64,000 nucleotides of DNA from assembly GCA_963740055.1 (NCBI GenBank), contig CAVUCL010000001.1, forward strand, positions 1-64,000. Direction: 5' to 3'. Below, piece by piece: positions 9,656 to 17,169 of this stretch. The notes under the pieces are model-generated. The model was not told the origin of the DNA and made no database searches. It worked only from the letters and a program-made list of their open reading frames with translations. The stretch comes from WHSW01 sp963740055 (GTDB taxonomy: Bacteria; Actinomycetota; Thermoleophilia; Solirubrobacterales; 70-9). The first letter of the stretch is position 1, and each line of letters starts with the position of its first letter. Both the position numbers and the translations under genes were made by a program.

Positions 9656-10845
9656 TCGAGCTCCGGCTGCACCTGTCGGCGCCGCTCGGTGGAGACCATG
9701 CGGTCCTCGGGGCGGGGAGCGACCGTCAGATCGATCACCTCGCCGTCGAAGAAGGTCTCATGGTCGGTGCCAAGCCAGATCCCCACGGCGTAGCGCTTGG
9801 CCGCCAGCAGGGCCGGCACGGCCACCTGCACCCGGTAGCGACCGGCACGTTCGGGCGGCTGCGTCGCTGCCCGCCGCTCGGAGTGAACGTCGTGAATCAC
9901 GAGCGCTCCGGACTCGTCGAGAATCCACACCGAGGAATCAAGGCCGGGGACATGCTCGCCGACGGTGAACCCGAACTCGAACGTCCACGCTTGATCGCGC
10001 CGGGGCGCGGTGAGCACTCGACCTGAAGAGTCCTTGACGACGACGTCGGTAACCGACACCACGCTTGCGGCGTCCGGCTGGAGCTCGCGATGCAACGGCA
10101 AGCCCGTACTCGCCTGTAGGTAGTCGGCGACAAGTCGCGATGCCGGGCCGTCGTCGCGGACGAGGCCGCTCTCGATCCAGAGCGCCCGCTGACAGAGGCG
10201 TGTCACCGCGCCTAGGTCGTGGCTGACGAACAGCACGGTGCGCCCCTCGCCGCCGAGCGCTCGCATCTTCTCGAGACAGCGCTCGCGGAACTCCGCGTCG
10301 CCGACCGCGAGCACCTCATCGACAACCACTATCGGCGGGCGAAGGTGAGCCGCAACAGAAAACCCCAGCCGCAGCCGCATGCCGGTCGAGAAGCGCTTGA
10401 CCGGCGTTTCGAGGAAGGCCTCAATGCCGGAGAACTCGACGATCTCGTCGAAGCGGGCAGCGATCTCGCGGCGTCGCATTCCGAGGATGACCCCCATGAG
10501 GAAGATGTTCTCGCGCCCGGTGAGCTCGGGGTGCAGCCCAGTGCTCACATCGAGCAGCGCCGCGACCCGACCGCGGGTGCGAGCCTCGCCGCGGGTGGGA
10601 TCGGTGATCCGAGCGAGCACCTTGAGCAGGGTCGACTTGCCGGCGCCGTTGGAGCCGATCACCCCAACCGCCTCGCCCTCGTCAATCTCGAACGAGACGT
10701 CGCGCAGCGCCCAGACGAAGTCGGCCCTGAAGCGCTGCCTCCGAAGGGTTCGCGTGACGGCCTCGCGCAGGGTGTCGTAGCCGGCGTTCTCGGTCCCCAG
10801 TCGGTAACGCTTACCGAGCTGCGCGGCTTCGATCGCCGACGCCAT
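9625..10845 (-). CDS. Wzt-type polysaccharide ABC exporter ATPase with C-terminal substrate-binding domain
   Basis: ATP-binding subunit of an O-antigen or teichoic-acid type exporter, working with the permease encoded just upstream. Over 406 residues: Walker A GSNGAGKS at 64-71, signature FSTGMRLRL at 152-160, Walker B IVVVDEVLAVGD at 172-183, and H-loop histidine H209. Residues from about 265 to the end form an extra beta-rich domain of the Wzt C-terminal type, which in characterised systems recognises the terminal modification of the glycan. Its ATG overlaps the stop of the permease (TGATG), and its tail overlaps the GT2 gene, so all are co-transcribed. No frame defects are seen. Confidence 0.9.
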   Translation of the reverse strand: MASAIEAAQLGKRYRLGTENAGYDTLREAVTRTLRRQRFRADFVWALRDVSFEIDEGEAVGVIGSNGAGKSTLLKVLARITDPTRGEARTRGRVAALLDVSTGLHPELTGRENIFLMGVILGMRRREIAARFDEIVEFSGIEAFLETPVKRFSTGMRLRLGFSVAAHLRPPIVVVDEVLAVGDAEFRERCLEKMRALGGEGRTVLFVSHDLGAVTRLCQRALWIESGLVRDDGPASRLVADYLQASTGLPLHRELQPDAASVVSVTDVVVKDSSGRVLTAPRRDQAWTFEFGFTVGEHVPGLDSSVWILDESGALVIHDVHSERRAATQPPERAGRYRVQVAVPALLAAKRYAVGIWLGTDHETFFDGEVIDLTVAPRPEDRMVSTERRRQVQPELEWTIEWSPLS

Positions 10846-11698
10846 CAGATCCGGTCCGCGAAGGTTCGCTCGGCGCGGAGGAAGTAGGTCGCGCCTCCGA
10901 CCAGAAGCGCGATCAGCGCCGCCAGCGAGACGAGCAGCTCACCGCCCGGCGCCGGGCCGTCCAAGAGCGACCAGCGAAGGCCGTCGATCACCCCAGCGGC
11001 CGGGTTGAGCGCGAGCACGTAGCTCCAAGGATCGGAGACCAGGCTGCTCGGAAACACCACCGGACTCAGAAAGAGCCAGAGCTGCAGAAGGAACGGAAGC
11101 GCGTAACGGACATCCCGGTAGAGGACATTCGTGGCCGGCAAGCAGGAAGCCGGCGCCGGCCGCGATGAGAAACGCCGCGAGAATCCAGACTGGCAGGGTG
11201 AGTGACTGCAGCGGAGGCGCGATGCCCGAGATCGCCATCACGACCGCGAGCAGCACGAGCGCGACCAGGAGGTCGACAACCGCAGCCGCCGCGGCGGCGG
11301 CTGGCGCGAGGAGGCGGGGAAACCAGACCTTCGTGATCAGGTCGCTGTGCTCGACCAGGCTCTCGGCGGCTGCCCCTACGGCGCCCGAGAGGTAGATCCA
11401 AACCACGACGCCGGCCAGCACGAACACCGGATAGGGCAGGCCGTCGCTGGGGATATCGGCGGCCTGCCCGAATATCAGCGAGAACGCGAGCATCGCCGCC
11501 AGCGGCTGGAGGACCGCCCAGCCCATGCCGAACAGCGTCTGGCGATACCGAAGCTGGAGATCGCGAATCGCCAGCATGTAGCCAAGCTCCCGACGGGCGA
11601 CCGCCTCGACGACGCTCGCGCCGAAGGCTGGCCCTGGCCCCGGGCCGAAGAACCTGCCAGCCCGTCGGCTCGGCCGTGGACACCTGCGCCTCAGGCAC
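10845..11698 (-). CDS. Wzm-type ABC-2 polysaccharide exporter permease, frameshifted
   Basis: Membrane subunit of the exporter. The conserved cytoplasmic-to-TM1 stretch ELGYMLAIRDLQLRYRQTLF and GWAVLQPLAAMLAFSLIFG are typical of Wzm/TagG permeases. Later segments are PVFVLAGVVVWIYLSGAVG, LPFLLQLWLFLSPVVFPSSL and LALNPAAGVIDGLRW. About six hydrophobic helices are expected. Frame changes occur near 11640 (after MPEAQVSTAEPTG) and near 11130. Both sides read as normal permease, so the gene is probably whole in the living cell (about 284 residues). The ATG at 11698 overlaps the end of the methyltransferase gene; the stop overlaps the ATPase start. Confidence 0.8.
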
Positions 11699-12444
11699 GC
11701 GCGGGCCTCGTCGCGGTCCGCACGTAGAGCAGGGTCTCCATGGCGATGCTTCCGGTCTGACCGCGCGAATAGGTCAAGTAGCCATCGGAGAACCCATGCG
11801 ATCTGAGCAGCGCAGCGAACTCCTCCCGCGACCATTCTCGCACGTGGGTATGGGTTCGAAGGCGGGCCGAGCACGTGCCGGTTGTCGATCCGTGAGCGAT
11901 CCGGGGTCGAGATCATGAGCGCGCGAGCATGCGCAGAAGCGTCCCGCAGCGAGTCCAGGGCGAGCGCAGGGGAACGCAGGTGCTCGAGCACGTCCGCACA
12001 GACGATGATCGAGCCCTCCAGAACAGCCGAGTCGAGCGGCAACTCACGGCCCGTCTCGAGGTCGTGCTCGATCCAAGTGCCGAAGTCATATCGAGCCCGG
12101 CACGCGCGAATGTTCTCGCCGATGTCGAGCCCGACCAGATGGTGGCGAGGGTGGAACCGAGCGAGCTTCCGAGCATGCCCACAGCCGACGTCGACGATCG
12201 TCGACGCGCCGAGCGCCCGGGCGAGCTTGCCGACTCGCCGATAGACGCCGGGCTGATACTCGATCGTTCCATCGGGAAGGTCGGGGTAGTACCGGGGCTC
12301 GGCTCGCGATCGGTACCCAGCCGGGAGGAAGAAGCGCTCCGCCGCGCCCACGTCCTCAGGCACCGGAACCCGATCCAGACGCACGCGTCGCGACGGCAGC
12401 CGCGGCCGGCCGAGTGATCTTGCTTTGGCGATTAGCCGGTTCAA
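11691..12444 (-). CDS. SAM-dependent methyltransferase, one frameshift
   Basis: Class I methyltransferase of the glycan cluster; it could cap or decorate the exported polymer, which would fit the Wzt C-terminal domain that reads terminal groups. Motif I is TIVDVGCGHARKL and the acidic end of strand 2 is HHLVGLDIGENI. Motif IV region is GSIIVCADVLEHLRSPALAL and then ALMISTPDRSRID. The frame changes near 11850; the continuation reads THVREWSREEFAALLRSHGF and finishes ETLLYVRTATRPARA. The start ATG at 12444 lies 13 bases after the ligase-like gene. Length of about 251 residues fits this family. Confidence 0.75.
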
Positions 12445-12457
12445 TGAGCTCCGAAAG

Positions 12458-13687
12458 CTACGTCGCTCGTCTCGTCATCGATCTCGCTTCCCGTTCGGGG
12501 TCACGTGACCGATCCGCATCGGCGAGCCCGAGCATCGCCCATACGTGGCGGAAATGCTCGACGTCGGATGCCCGAGCGCGTCGATGCCGAGGCCGGCGAT
12601 GCCGCTCCAGGTCGCAACCGGCGTCGGGCGGCTCCGGTTGCGCCAGAGCAGCGGCGATCATGAAGACGAGGGCCACGAACGCCGGGAGCCCGAGCGTCGC
12701 GGCGACGTTGAGCGGGGTCAGATGAGCGCGGGCCGGCTCGCCGGAGTTCTCGCCGGGCAGCGAGCCGGGGCCCTCGCCGACGACCGGCGTCTCGGCGAGC
12801 GTGTGCCAGGCGGTCTCGATCGTCTCGCGGCGGTTGTGCGGGTCCGGGACCTCGAAGCTGAGCGAGCTCGGCTCGGTCGGGATCGCCGCTGAGCTTCGCA
12901 ACCGAGAGCCCGGCGACAGGAGGACGATGCCGGCGACCGACGCGATCGCCGCCAGCTTCCAGGCCCTCGATCCGGGGCGCCTGGCGGCCGCGCGGATGAT
13001 CAGCGCGGCGACGAACCCGAGCAGCGCGCGGGAGAGCGAGACGACGACGAGCATCGCGAGCACGACCTGGGTGACGAGGCGCAGGCCCCGCGGCAGCTCG
13101 ACGTCGTCGCGGGCGACCACGGCCGAGGCGAAGATGCAGAAGCTGCCGAGCAGCGGCGAGAGCGCGAACCCGGCGCGGATCCGCGCGTAGTCCTCGCTCG
13201 GGGCGAAGTAGCCGCCGTAGACGCTGGTCAGGTCCGTGTCGACGTCGGCGTAGAAGAGGCCGAGGGCGACGATCGCGAGCACCCCGGTGTAGAGCGAGAC
13301 GAAGCAGACCGCCCAGACGATCCACCTCAGCCGCTCGCGGTCGGAGGCGAAGTAGGAGGTCAGCAGGGCGATCGCGACCAGCTCGAGCGTGAGCAGCAGG
13401 TTCTCGAACCCGAGCTGCTTGTCGACGGCGAATGCGGCGGAGAGCGCCGTTGCGGCAACGAAGAGGGCGAGGGCGAGGTGGAACGAGCGCAGGCGCGGAA
13501 GCCGGGGCTCGAGCGCCAGTCCAACCAGCCACGCCCCGGCAGCTGCGGCCACAAGGACGTCGCTGATGATCGCCTGCTCGTTGATCGGCGACAGCGGCGA
13601 GAGCCAGCGAAAGCCGAGTCCGGCGAGCGCGACTAGGTAGAGCCAGAACGACGCTCGCAGCCAGGCGTTCCCGGTGGGCGACCGCAC
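12458..13687 (-). CDS. O-antigen ligase/polymerase-like membrane protein (Wzy/WaaL fold)
   Basis: Polytopic membrane protein of about 410 residues with roughly ten hydrophobic segments. A long periplasmic-side loop contains PDPHNRRETIETAWHTLAE and TPVVGEGPGSLP, matching the PF04932-type ligase/polymerase loop with its conserved PHN and G-x-G features. It would join or polymerise lipid-linked glycans outside the membrane. The GTG at 13687 is chosen because it lies 8 bases after the upstream gene's stop and directly before the first membrane segment; longer in-frame starts overlap that gene. Two compensating frame changes seem to lie between about 12500 and 12660, where the conserved hydrophobic reading is lost and regained. 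Confidence 0.72.
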   Translation of the reverse strand: MRSPTGNAWLRASFWLYLVALAGLGFRWLSPLSPINEQAIISDVLVAAAAGAWLVGLALEPRLPRLRSFHLALALFVAATALSAAFAVDKQLGFENLLLTLELVAIALLTSYFASDRERLRWIVWAVCFVSLYTGVLAIVALGLFYADVDTDLTSVYGGYFAPSEDYARIRAGFALSPLLGSFCIFASAVVARDDVELPRGLRLVTQVVLAMLVVVSLSRALLGFVAALIIRAAARRPGSRAWKLAAIASVAGIVLLSPGSRLRSSAAIPTEPSSLSFEVPDPHNRRETIETAWHTLAETPVVGEGPGSLPGENSGEPARAHLTPLNVAATLGLPAFVALVFMIAAALAQPEPPDAGCDLERHRRPRHRRARASDVEHFRHVWAMLGLADADRSRDPEREARSMTRRAT

Positions 13688-13695
13688 GGGCGGAG

Positions 13696-14444
13696 CTACG
13701 CCGGGTCCGAGTCGCGGCCAGCCGTCGATGGGCCGCCGAGCTGGCGGACCAGAAAGCCGTAGCTCCACACCCGCCGGAAGTCGTCGAGCGTCGCGTCCTG
13801 GACCGCGCCCCCGGGCGTGAACACCCCGCCGGACTCGTCCTCGCGGACGATGATCGCCAGGGTGCGCTCGCGCAGGGCATGGCTCTGGAAGTCGACGCCG
13901 GCATCACGGGCGATCTGGGCCGCGCGCTCGGCGAGCTCCTCGCCAGAGCCGCGCGTCTGCGGTTCCGGGCTGGGTTCGTCACTGCGCTGCGCCTGGACGT
14001 CGCGATAGAGGTAGCCGACGGCGGCCGCCGCGAGCATCGCCTCACTGGTGCGCTCGGGGATCCCCTCGGGGTCGCGGTCCGAGATCAGCGGATGGCCGCG
14101 AGCGAGGATCTCCACCAGGTCGTCGTCGAGGTCCTCGTCCTCGATCGCGGCATAGACGGCGTCGTAGATCGCCGGCAGCCAGCCCGCGGGCCGGTCGGGC
14201 TCGGGCTCGGGCTCGGGCTCCGGCTCGGGCTCCGGCTCGGGCTCCGGGCTCGCGGCTCCGGTTCGGGCTCCGGCTCGTCATCGGACGCGACCGGATCAGG
14301 TTCCGCTGCCTGCTCGAGCTCGAGCTGCTCGGCGTCCGCCTCCGGGTCGCTCTCGGGATCCTGGTCGAGCTCCCAGATCCGCACGGAATCCGGCGCCGCG
14401 GCGAGGGCACGCTCGGACTTCTTTCGCCTCCTGAACAGCGACAT
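13696..14444 (-). CDS. Uncharacterised acidic protein with Glu-Pro repeat, one frameshift
   Basis: Not recognised. The N-terminus MSLFRRRKKSERAL is basic; an acidic stretch rich in Asp, Glu and Pro follows. A run of Glu-Pro dipeptides is encoded around 14195-14270 by a near-perfect six-base repeat. The reading frame changes inside that repeat, where sequence errors or slippage are likely. The C-terminal half is ordinary globular-looking sequence (VEILARGHPLISDRDPEG..TSEAMLAAAAVGYLYRDV..RRVWSYGFLVRQL). There is no signal peptide or membrane segment. It precedes the ligase-like gene by 8 bases and may be co-transcribed with the polysaccharide operon, perhaps as a cytoplasmic regulator; that role is a guess from position only. 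Confidence 0.55.
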
Positions 14445-14519
14445 CAGCCGATCTCCGCCATCTCCGCGCCAGCGTAGCCCCGCCCACGCGGTCGCGCGCC
14501 GAGGATGACCGGCTTGGCC

Positions 14520-15236
14520 CTAAGCCTGCACGGCCGCCGCCCGCTCGCTCCGCCGCCCGACGTAGACGACCAGCAGCGTCCCGGTGACCGAGAGCAGCAG
14601 CCCGATCGCGGCGAGAACGATGCCCGCCGGCAGAACCCAATCGACGTTGGCGCCGACGTCGACGTCGACGTCGATCCTCCGGGTCGCATCGGCGTTCATC
14701 ACCACCACGGACCAGATCCCCGACTCGGCCTCCCACTCCACCTCTCGGTCGCCCGGCCCCTCGCTCTCGGCGACCCAGAAACGCTCGGCTCCGGGCGGGC
14801 GGCGCGGGGCATCGCCGGCGGACTCCCGGTAGCTGGGCGGGCCCTCGTCGAGGAAGTCGACGACCTCGGAGCTGCCGACGCCGCGCAGGTAGCGATCGAC
14901 GTCGACGTCGCGGCCGATCCCGAGGAAGACCTCCTCCCCGGCAGCGCCCTCGGCTCGAATGCGGATCTCGCCGAGCAGCTCCTCGGGGGCCCAGTCGATC
15001 GGGTCGGCGCCGAGGTCAATCTCGCCGCTGGTGATCGCGTAGGCATCCGAGCTCAGGCGCTCGCGATCGGTGGTGTAGAAGCCGTCGTCGTCGCGGACGA
15101 TGGTGTGCGCGGCGATCAGCGCGAGGCCGCCGATCAGCAGCGCGAGACCGATCAGCGCCGCGATGCTGGAGACGACGATGCCGACGATGCGGCCGGCGCT
15201 CCAGTGGCTGGTGCGCTGCGGCGGTGCTGTGGACAC
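14520..15236 (-). CDS. Two-TM membrane protein of unknown function
   Basis: A 238-residue protein with one hydrophobic helix near the N-terminus (RIVGIVVSSIAALIGLALLI) and one near the C-terminus (VLPAGIVLAAIGLLLSVTGT). About 150 residues lie between them, probably outside the membrane. That loop has beta-rich, acidic sequence such as FYTTDRERLSSDAYAITSGE and GIGRDVDVDRYLRGVGSSEV. Proteins of this layout recur in high-GC Gram-positive genomes without a known role. It sits between the polysaccharide locus and the arsenic genes, 10 bases after the aquaporin stop on the same strand, so it could be the last gene of that transcript. Confidence 0.65.
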   Translation of the reverse strand: MSTAPPQRTSHWSAGRIVGIVVSSIAALIGLALLIGGLALIAAHTIVRDDDGFYTTDRERLSSDAYAITSGEIDLGADPIDWAPEELLGEIRIRAEGAAGEEVFLGIGRDVDVDRYLRGVGSSEVVDFLDEGPPSYRESAGDAPRRPPGAERFWVAESEGPGDREVEWEAESGIWSVVVMNADATRRIDVDVDVGANVDWVLPAGIVLAAIGLLLSVTGTLLVVYVGRRSERAAAVQA

Positions 15237-15245
15237 GACGCCAGC

Positions 15246-15935
15246 CTACCCCGGACCGGCGGCCTCCTCCCGCAGCGGGCCACGCAGGAACTGATAGGCG
15301 AACGCTCCCAGCGTCGTCCCCGCGAGCGGGCCGGCGATGTAGATCCAGAGCGAGGACCACTCGCTCGCGGCGAGGGCCGGGCCGATCGAGCGCGCGGGGT
15401 TCATCGAGGCGCCGGTAACCGGTCCGCCGAAGAGCGCGTCGAGCCCGACCGTGGCGCCGATCGCGATCGCGGCGGCCGCCCCGACCGCGCGCGTGTCGGT
15501 CGCCACCGCCATGATCACGAACATCAGGAAGGCGCTCAGGAGCAGCTCGTAGACGAGGGCGCTGCCGTCGCCGACGGTCGGGATCGTGGCGCCGAGATCG
15601 GCGGGCTTCTCGGGCCAGAGCGCGAGCAGGCAGACGGCCGCGAGTACCGCCCCGGCGACCTGCGCGCCGACGTAGGCGGCGACCTCGCGCGGCGGGAAGT
15701 GACGGGTGAGCGCGAACGCGATCGTCACCGCCGGGTTGATGTGCGCTCCCGAGAGGTGGCCGGTCGCGTAGACCATGGCCATGATGATCAGCCCGAAGAC
15801 GAGCGCGACGCCGACGGCTCCCAGCGTTCCGCCGTACTGAGCGTCGGCGACGATCGCGCCGCAGCCGGCGAAGACGAGCGCGAACGCGGCGAAGCCCTCG
15901 GCGAGGGCCCGCCGCAGCAGGTCAGGCCGGGTCAC
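15246..15935 (-). CDS. MIP-family channel (aquaglyceroporin, AqpS-like)
   Basis: Six-helix channel of 229 residues with both hallmark half-helix motifs: SGAHINPAVTIAF and GASMNPARSIGPAL. The first helix reads ALAEGFAAFALVFAGCGAI. The GTG at 15935 overlaps the arsC-like gene by 14 bases, so the two are translationally linked. In Sinorhizobium meliloti an aquaglyceroporin (AqpS) beside arsC lets arsenite formed by ArsC leave down its gradient. The same order here, with no ArsB or Acr3 pump in view, suggests that function. It could instead be a plain glycerol or water channel. Confidence 0.85.
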   Translation of the reverse strand: MTRPDLLRRALAEGFAAFALVFAGCGAIVADAQYGGTLGAVGVALVFGLIIMAMVYATGHLSGAHINPAVTIAFALTRHFPPREVAAYVGAQVAGAVLAAVCLLALWPEKPADLGATIPTVGDGSALVYELLLSAFLMFVIMAVATDTRAVGAAAAIAIGATVGLDALFGGPVTGASMNPARSIGPALAASEWSSLWIYIAGPLAGTTLGAFAYQFLRGPLREEAAGPG

Positions 15936-16578
15936 CCGCCGGCGCGATCTCGTCGAGAAGGGTCCGCACCCGCTGCTCGATCTCGTCGCGGATGCGCCGC
16001 ACGGTCTCCACGTCCTTGCCCGCCGGGTCGTCGAGCTCCCAGTCCTCGTAACGCTTGCCGGGATAGATCGGGCAGGCATCACCGCAACCCATCGTGATCA
16101 CCGCGTCCGCGGCGCGGACGAACTCGTCGGTGAGCGGCTTCGGGAACTCCTGCGAGAGGTCGACGCCGACCTCCGCCATCGCCTCGACCGCGGCGGGGTT
16201 GATCTCGCCGGCGGGATCCGAACCCGCGGTGCGGACGTGGACCCGGCCGTCGGCGAGCTTGTTCAGCAGCCCGGCCGCCATCTGGCTGCGCCCGGCGTTG
16301 TGGACGCAGACGAACAGCACCTCGGGTACGTCCTTGGTCAGCTTCTCGTCGGCCTGCGCCAGCGCCCTCAGCCTCTCACGCGCGAACCGATGGACGAACA
16401 GGGGGACGAAGTTCGCCACCCTCGCCGGGCCGATCTCGCTCAGCGACTCCGCCATGAAGCGCTCGATCGTCTCCGCTCCGAACATCCCCGCGAACTCCTC
16501 CTCGAGCGAAGCGAGGCCCTTCTCGAGATGGGTGCGCGTCTGCAGATCGACATCGAGCTCGGCCAGTTGCGTCGGCAT
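15922..16578 (-). CDS. arsC: Arsenate reductase of low-MW-phosphatase type with N-terminal helical domain
   Basis: Reduces arsenate to arsenite in the cytoplasm. Residues 86-97 carry the P-loop VCVHNAGRS with nucleophile C91 and R97. Two further cysteines, C165 and C169 (MGCGDACP), fit the three-cysteine relay of thioredoxin-coupled enzymes, and the DDP loop follows near 183-185. Residues 1-75 form an extra helical region (LQTRTHLEKGLASLEEEF..VPLFVHRFARERL) resembling the three-helix-bundle dimerisation domain found on some actinobacterial ArsC proteins. The ATG at 16578 follows GGAGG by 8 bases. It is divergent from arsR across 100 bases that hold a shared operator-like palindrome. 218 residues. 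Confidence 0.88.
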   Translation of the reverse strand: MPTQLAELDVDLQTRTHLEKGLASLEEEFAGMFGAETIERFMAESLSEIGPARVANFVPLFVHRFARERLRALAQADEKLTKDVPEVLFVCVHNAGRSQMAAGLLNKLADGRVHVRTAGSDPAGEINPAAVEAMAEVGVDLSQEFPKPLTDEFVRAADAVITMGCGDACPIYPGKRYEDWELDDPAGKDVETVRRIRDEIEQRVRTLLDEIAPAGDPA

Positions 16579-16631
16579 GCGTGATTCCTCCACCTGCCCC
16601 GGTGTCGGGTCGCCTCTCTCGCACGGGGGCC

Positions 16632-16661
16632 AGATTACTCCATTGACAAGTGTGTGTTCAA
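16632..16661 (-). promoter_or_regulatory. Possible promoter for arsC-aqp
   Basis: On the minus strand TTGAAC (16661-16656) precedes TAATCT (16637-16632) by 18 bases. The -35 element overlaps the left arm of the arsR palindrome, so an ArsR dimer there could shut both directions. The -10 match is weak. Confidence 0.3.
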
Positions 16662-16671
16662 TCGATATACG
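16643..16671 (+). promoter_or_regulatory. arsR promoter (TTGACA-17-TATACG)
   Basis: A consensus -35 TTGACA at 16643-16648 and TATACG at 16666-16671 with a 17-base spacer. Only 7 bases separate the -10 box from the ATG at 16679, so transcription should begin at or next to the start codon, giving a leaderless mRNA. Confidence 0.75.
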
Positions 16672-16679
16672 TAGATTGA
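16658..16679. promoter_or_regulatory. ArsR operator candidate (inverted repeat TCAATC-N10-GATTGA)
   Basis: Perfect 6-base arms TCAATC (16658-16663) and GATTGA (16674-16679) flank ten bases that include the -10 box. ArsR/SmtB repressors bind such imperfect 12-2-12-like palindromes over promoters. Position over the -10 box and beside the divergent -35 supports repression of both arsR and arsC-aqp. Inferred, not shown. Confidence 0.55.
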
Positions 16680-17032
16680 TGTCCGTCGATCTGGAGCTCG
16701 CCCCGAAGCGAAAGCGCCCCAAGGGCGAGCCCTGCTGCGAGCCGGTCGTCTACCCCGAGATCGAGCGCGAGCACGCCGAGCGGATGGCGACGGTGGCGAA
16801 GGCGCTCGCCGACCCGGTGCGGATGCAGCTCGTCGACGTGCTGCGAAAGCACGCGGGCAAGGTCTGCGTCTGCGAGCTGGTGCCGCTGTTCGACCTCTCC
16901 CAGCCGACCGTGTCGCATCATCTGAAGAAGCTGCGCGAGGCGGGGATCGTCGGCTCCGAGCGCGAGGGCCTGTGGGCCTACTACTACGTCGAGCCCGACG
17001 CCCTCGAGGAGCTGAGCGGATGGTTGAGCTGA
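16679..17032 (+). CDS. arsR: ArsR/SmtB-family metal(loid)-sensing repressor
   Basis: A 117-residue winged-helix repressor. The recognition region reads LSQPTVSHHLKKLREAG and the wing follows in SEREGLWAYYYVEP. Two cysteine pairs could bind As(III) or other thiophilic ions: C19-C20 (PCCEP) in the N-terminal arm and C63/C65 (KVCVCEL) at the helix-3 site used by classical ArsR. The ATG at 16679 is fixed by the promoter 7 bases upstream. The stop overlaps the start of the CC-rich peptide gene. Expected behaviour: dissociation from the operator when arsenite or a similar ion binds, releasing both divergent transcripts. Confidence 0.9.
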   Translation: MSVDLELAPKRKRPKGEPCCEPVVYPEIEREHAERMATVAKALADPVRMQLVDVLRKHAGKVCVCELVPLFDLSQPTVSHHLKKLREAGIVGSEREGLWAYYYVEPDALEELSGWLS

Positions 17033-17169
17033 ACCTCGTTGAGTCGGAGCCGTCGAGCTGCTGCTCGCCCGCAGCGCAGGAGGAGTGCTGCGAGCCGGAG
17101 GCGAAGGCCGACTGCTGCGGCGAGGGACCGGGGTGCGGCTGCGCCGCCGGTCAGACGACGGTGAGCTGA
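17020..17169 (+). CDS. Small CC-repeat peptide coupled to arsR (putative metalloid-binding peptide)
   Basis: A 49-residue ORF whose ATG (17020-17022) lies inside the end of arsR, overlapping its stop codon at 17030. It has eight cysteines: pairs at 14-15, 23-24 and 32-33, spaced exactly nine residues apart (CCSP, CCEP, CCGE), and a closing GCGC with C39 and C41. Vicinal cysteine pairs are the usual binding unit for As(III) in chaperones such as ArsD, and the CCEP unit also occurs in the ArsR arm. The rest is acidic and Pro/Ala-rich with no hydrophobic core, as in metallothionein-like peptides. Its 3' end overlaps the convergent chrA stop by 19 bases. The family is not one I can name; a role as arsenite sink or chaperone is inferred from context. 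Confidence 0.6.
   Translation: MVELNLVESEPSSCCSPAAQEECCEPEAKADCCGEGPGCGCAAGQTTVS

Noticed and set aside
14195..14270. Six-base repeat considered as a phase-variable tract
   Set aside because: It encodes Glu-Pro dipeptides in frame (six is a multiple of three), so copy changes would not switch the gene; the frame break there is more likely an error.
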